From assembly GCA_964532065.1 (NCBI GenBank), contig CAZHHG010000074.1, positions 1 through 14,615 on the forward strand: a stretch of DNA of 14,615 bases, written 5' to 3'. Below, one piece after another: positions 12,507 through 14,615 of this stretch. Source of the DNA: DSXH01 sp964532065. GTDB taxonomy: Bacteria > Bacteroidota > Ignavibacteria > Ignavibacteriales > Melioribacteraceae. A program made the translations under genes and the position numbers. Within the stretch, counting starts at the first letter, position 1, and every line of letters starts with the position of its first letter. The notes under the pieces are model-generated. The model was given only the letters and a program-made list of their open reading frames with translations. It searched no databases and had not been told where the DNA came from.

Positions 12507-14591
12507 ATGGCAAAAGAAAAAACAGAAGCGGTAGTAGATAAATCAAACGGGAAAACTCCCACGGGCAAGATCGATTCATTCGGCGGTATGACTAAAGATG
12601 AATTGATGAATGCACTCCGTATTATGAGCGTATCGAGGTCGATCGACAATAAAGTAATGACGCTAATAAAACAGGGGAAAGCTTTCTTTCTAATCTCCGG
12701 CGCAGGTCACGAAGCAACTCAGGCGGCTTTCGGACTTGCGATGCAGAAAGGAGTGGATTGGGCTTATCCGTATTACCGCGATATGTGTTTTTCAATTGCA
12801 TTGGGAACTAAGCCGGAAGATCTCTTCCTTGCCTTCCTCGGTAAAGCTGACGATCCATTAACGGGCGGACGACAGATGCCGTGTCACTGGTCCTCTAAAG
12901 AAGCTAACATTCCAACTCAATCGAGCCCTACCGGCACTCAATTTCTTCAGGCGGTCGGTACTGCTCTTGCGATGAAGAAAAAAGGAATTAACGGAGTTGT
13001 TTATGTGAGCGCCGGTGAAGGGACAACCTCTCAGGGTGAATTTCACGAAGCGGTAAACTGGGCTTCCCGCGAGAAGCTCCCGGTAGTATTCGTAATTCAG
13101 AATAACAGGTGGGCTATCTCCGTACCGGTTCAGGATCAGACAGGCGGAAAAAATGCTTCGGTTTCCGAGATGATGAAAGGATATGAGAATTTATTGAGGA
13201 TGGAAGTGGACGGAACAGATTTTCTGCAGGTCCATGCGGTTGCTCAATCGGCTTTCAAGTATGCCCGCCAGGGTAAAGGCCCCGCTCTTGTTGAAGCGCA
13301 TGTTGTAAGATTGTTCTCTCACTCGTCGTCGGACGATCAGAAGAAATACCGTCCCGATGATTCCCTTCAGGAGGATTTGAAGAAGGACCCGATCAGAATT
13401 TTTTCCGAGAAGCTTATTAACAAAGACGTCCTTACGGAACTTGCCTACGAGGAATTTAAAAAAGAAATTAACGACCATGTAACGGAAGCGGCCGACTGGG
13501 CATTAAAACAATCCGAGCCGGATCCTAAGACTGCCGAATTATATGTTCTGGATGAATCAGGAAAACGCGACCGCCTCGAATACGAAAAGCTTACGCATGA
13601 AGGAAGTCCGGTTGTAATGGTCGATGCTATCAATCACGCTTTGCGCGAGGAGATGGACAGGAACGATAAGATATTTGTCTTTGGCGAGGATGTGGCTGAC
13701 GGAAAGGGAGGAGTCTTCACTGCGACAAAAGGACTCTCAACAAAATTCGGAAACGATAGAGTCTTCAATTCACCTCTTGCGGAAGCGAGCATAGTTGGAG
13801 TTGCGACCGGAATGGCTCTGGCAGGATTGAAACCGTGCGTCGAAATTCAGTTCGGGGATTATATCTGGCCCGCTTTTATGCAGTTCCGCGATGAGATAGT
13901 GATGTACCGTTACCGTTCTAACAATCTATTCGAAGCTCCTGTAGTAACGAGAGTTGCTGTGGGCGGTTACATTCACGGCGGATTGTATCACAGTCAGAAT
14001 ATCGAAAGCTTCTTTGCCCATATGCCCGGAATTTTAATCGCGTATCCATCCAATGCGGCGGATGCAAAAGGTCTGCTTAAAACATCTTTGCGCCTTAATG
14101 ATCCCGTTCTATTTCTGGAGCATAAAGGATTATACCGTCAGAGTTATTCAACATCTTCTGAACCGGATGCTGATTATCTGGTCCCGTTCGGGAAAGCGAA
14201 AGTAGTTAAGGAAGGTTCCGATCTTTCAATCATTACTTACGGCGCGATGGTGCACGAATCGAATTTCGCGGTTAAGAAACTTGAAGAGGATGGATACTCG
14301 GTAGAGATAATCGACCTGAGAACCATCGCTCCTCTTGATGTTGATGCTATTTACAAATCTGTTAAAAAAACAGGCAAGGTAATAGTAATTCACGAGGATA
14401 CTCTTACAGGCGGATTCGGAGCCGAGATTGCCGCTCTTATTACGGAAAACTGCTTCCAGTCCCTCGATGGTCCTGTAAAAAGAATTGCCGCCAAGGACAC
14501 GCCTATTCCTTATGCGCCTACACTTGAATATGCGGTTCTGCCTACGAGAGATAGAATTTATAAAGAAGTAAAACAGCTGCTGGAATACTAA
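12507..14591 (+). CDS. Fused 2-oxoacid dehydrogenase E1 (alpha plus beta), branched-chain/pyruvate type
   Basis: This 694-residue protein joins two usually separate subunits. Residues about 28-340 are E1 alpha: the thiamine diphosphate motif GEGTTSQGEFHEAVNW (170-185) running to IQNN (197-200), and a loop SHSSSDDQKKYR (271-282) very like the phosphorylation loop of branched-chain E1 alpha. Residues 366-694 are E1 beta: GEDVADGKGGVF (393-404), PLAEASIVGVATG (423-435, E426 expected to contact thiamine diphosphate), GGLYHSQNIESFFAHMPG (491-508), and the C-terminal LRTIAPLD and HEDTLTGG segments. It decarboxylates a 2-oxoacid and passes the acyl group to lipoyl-E2. The loop favours branched-chain substrates, but pyruvate cannot be excluded. 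AGAGG (12495-12499) precedes the start. It follows lpdA and lipB on the same strand. Confidence 0.92.
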   Translation: MAKEKTEAVVDKSNGKTPTGKIDSFGGMTKDELMNALRIMSVSRSIDNKVMTLIKQGKAFFLISGAGHEATQAAFGLAMQKGVDWAYPYYRDMCFSIALGTKPEDLFLAFLGKADDPLTGGRQMPCHWSSKEANIPTQSSPTGTQFLQAVGTALAMKKKGINGVVYVSAGEGTTSQGEFHEAVNWASREKLPVVFVIQNNRWAISVPVQDQTGGKNASVSEMMKGYENLLRMEVDGTDFLQVHAVAQSAFKYARQGKGPALVEAHVVRLFSHSSSDDQKKYRPDDSLQEDLKKDPIRIFSEKLINKDVLTELAYEEFKKEINDHVTEAADWALKQSEPDPKTAELYVLDESGKRDRLEYEKLTHEGSPVVMVDAINHALREEMDRNDKIFVFGEDVADGKGGVFTATKGLSTKFGNDRVFNSPLAEASIVGVATGMALAGLKPCVEIQFGDYIWPAFMQFRDEIVMYRYRSNNLFEAPVVTRVAVGGYIHGGLYHSQNIESFFAHMPGILIAYPSNAADAKGLLKTSLRLNDPVLFLEHKGLYRQSYSTSSEPDADYLVPFGKAKVVKEGSDLSIITYGAMVHESNFAVKKLEEDGYSVEIIDLRTIAPLDVDAIYKSVKKTGKVIVIHEDTLTGGFGAEIAALITENCFQSLDGPVKRIAAKDTPIPYAPTLEYAVLPTRDRIYKEVKQLLEY

Positions 14592-14615
14592 ATTCAGAAA
14601 AAATATTTTTTGATA

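Noticed and set aside
14592..14615. AAAAAATATTTTTT dyad after the E1 stop codon as a terminator
   Set aside because: It is purely A/T, has no GC stem and is cut off by the window edge; an E2 gene may follow in the same transcript.

Overview
The window is bacterial, AT-rich by eye, and most consistent with a member of the Bacteroidota/Ignavibacteriota (Chlorobi) side of the tree. That placement is an inference. It rests on the style of the core proteins (a fused E1 alpha-beta subunit, a GlmM-type mutase with a GEGSGG loop), on A-rich leaders with weak or variable Shine-Dalgarno sites, and on a Bacteroidota-style TTG...TAnnTTTG promoter candidate upstream of the dihydrolipoyl dehydrogenase gene. 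There is one run of ten Ns (5355-5364), so the sequence is a draft scaffold.

Bases 1-7691 are accessory in character. Every gene is on the + strand, mostly small, separated by 70-290 base gaps, and most encode membrane or exported proteins of unknown function. In order: the 3' part of an unknown gene; a three-helix small membrane protein; a VanZ/DUF2809-like protein; a four-helix protein; a four-helix protein with a GWE motif; a protein combining a cysteine-rich N-terminus, one membrane helix, TPR repeats and an Ig-like end; an exported DUF1579-like protein; a five-helix protein; the assembly gap; a SAM-dependent methyltransferase; a NADAR-domain protein with an export signal; a DUF3788-like protein; and a 70-residue membrane protein. 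Near its start are two widely separated sequences that look like the two halves of an integron attC site.

Bases 7694-14615 are core metabolism. A phosphoglucosamine/phosphomannomutase gene on the minus strand is divergent from an endonuclease III gene, which is followed by a small STAS-like gene. Next come dihydrolipoyl dehydrogenase (E3), octanoyltransferase LipB overlapping it, and a fused 2-oxoacid dehydrogenase E1. These three form a unit for lipoate-dependent oxidative decarboxylation: LipB supplies the octanoyl precursor of lipoate, E1 decarboxylates the 2-oxoacid using thiamine diphosphate, and E3 reoxidises the lipoyl arm. The E2 acyltransferase is not in the window and may lie downstream.

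I did not find a clear new defence or mobile system. The items most worth a second look are the split attC-like pair, the exported NADAR protein, and the zinc-ribbon-like/TPR/Ig membrane protein. No tRNA, rRNA, CRISPR array or transposase was recognised.
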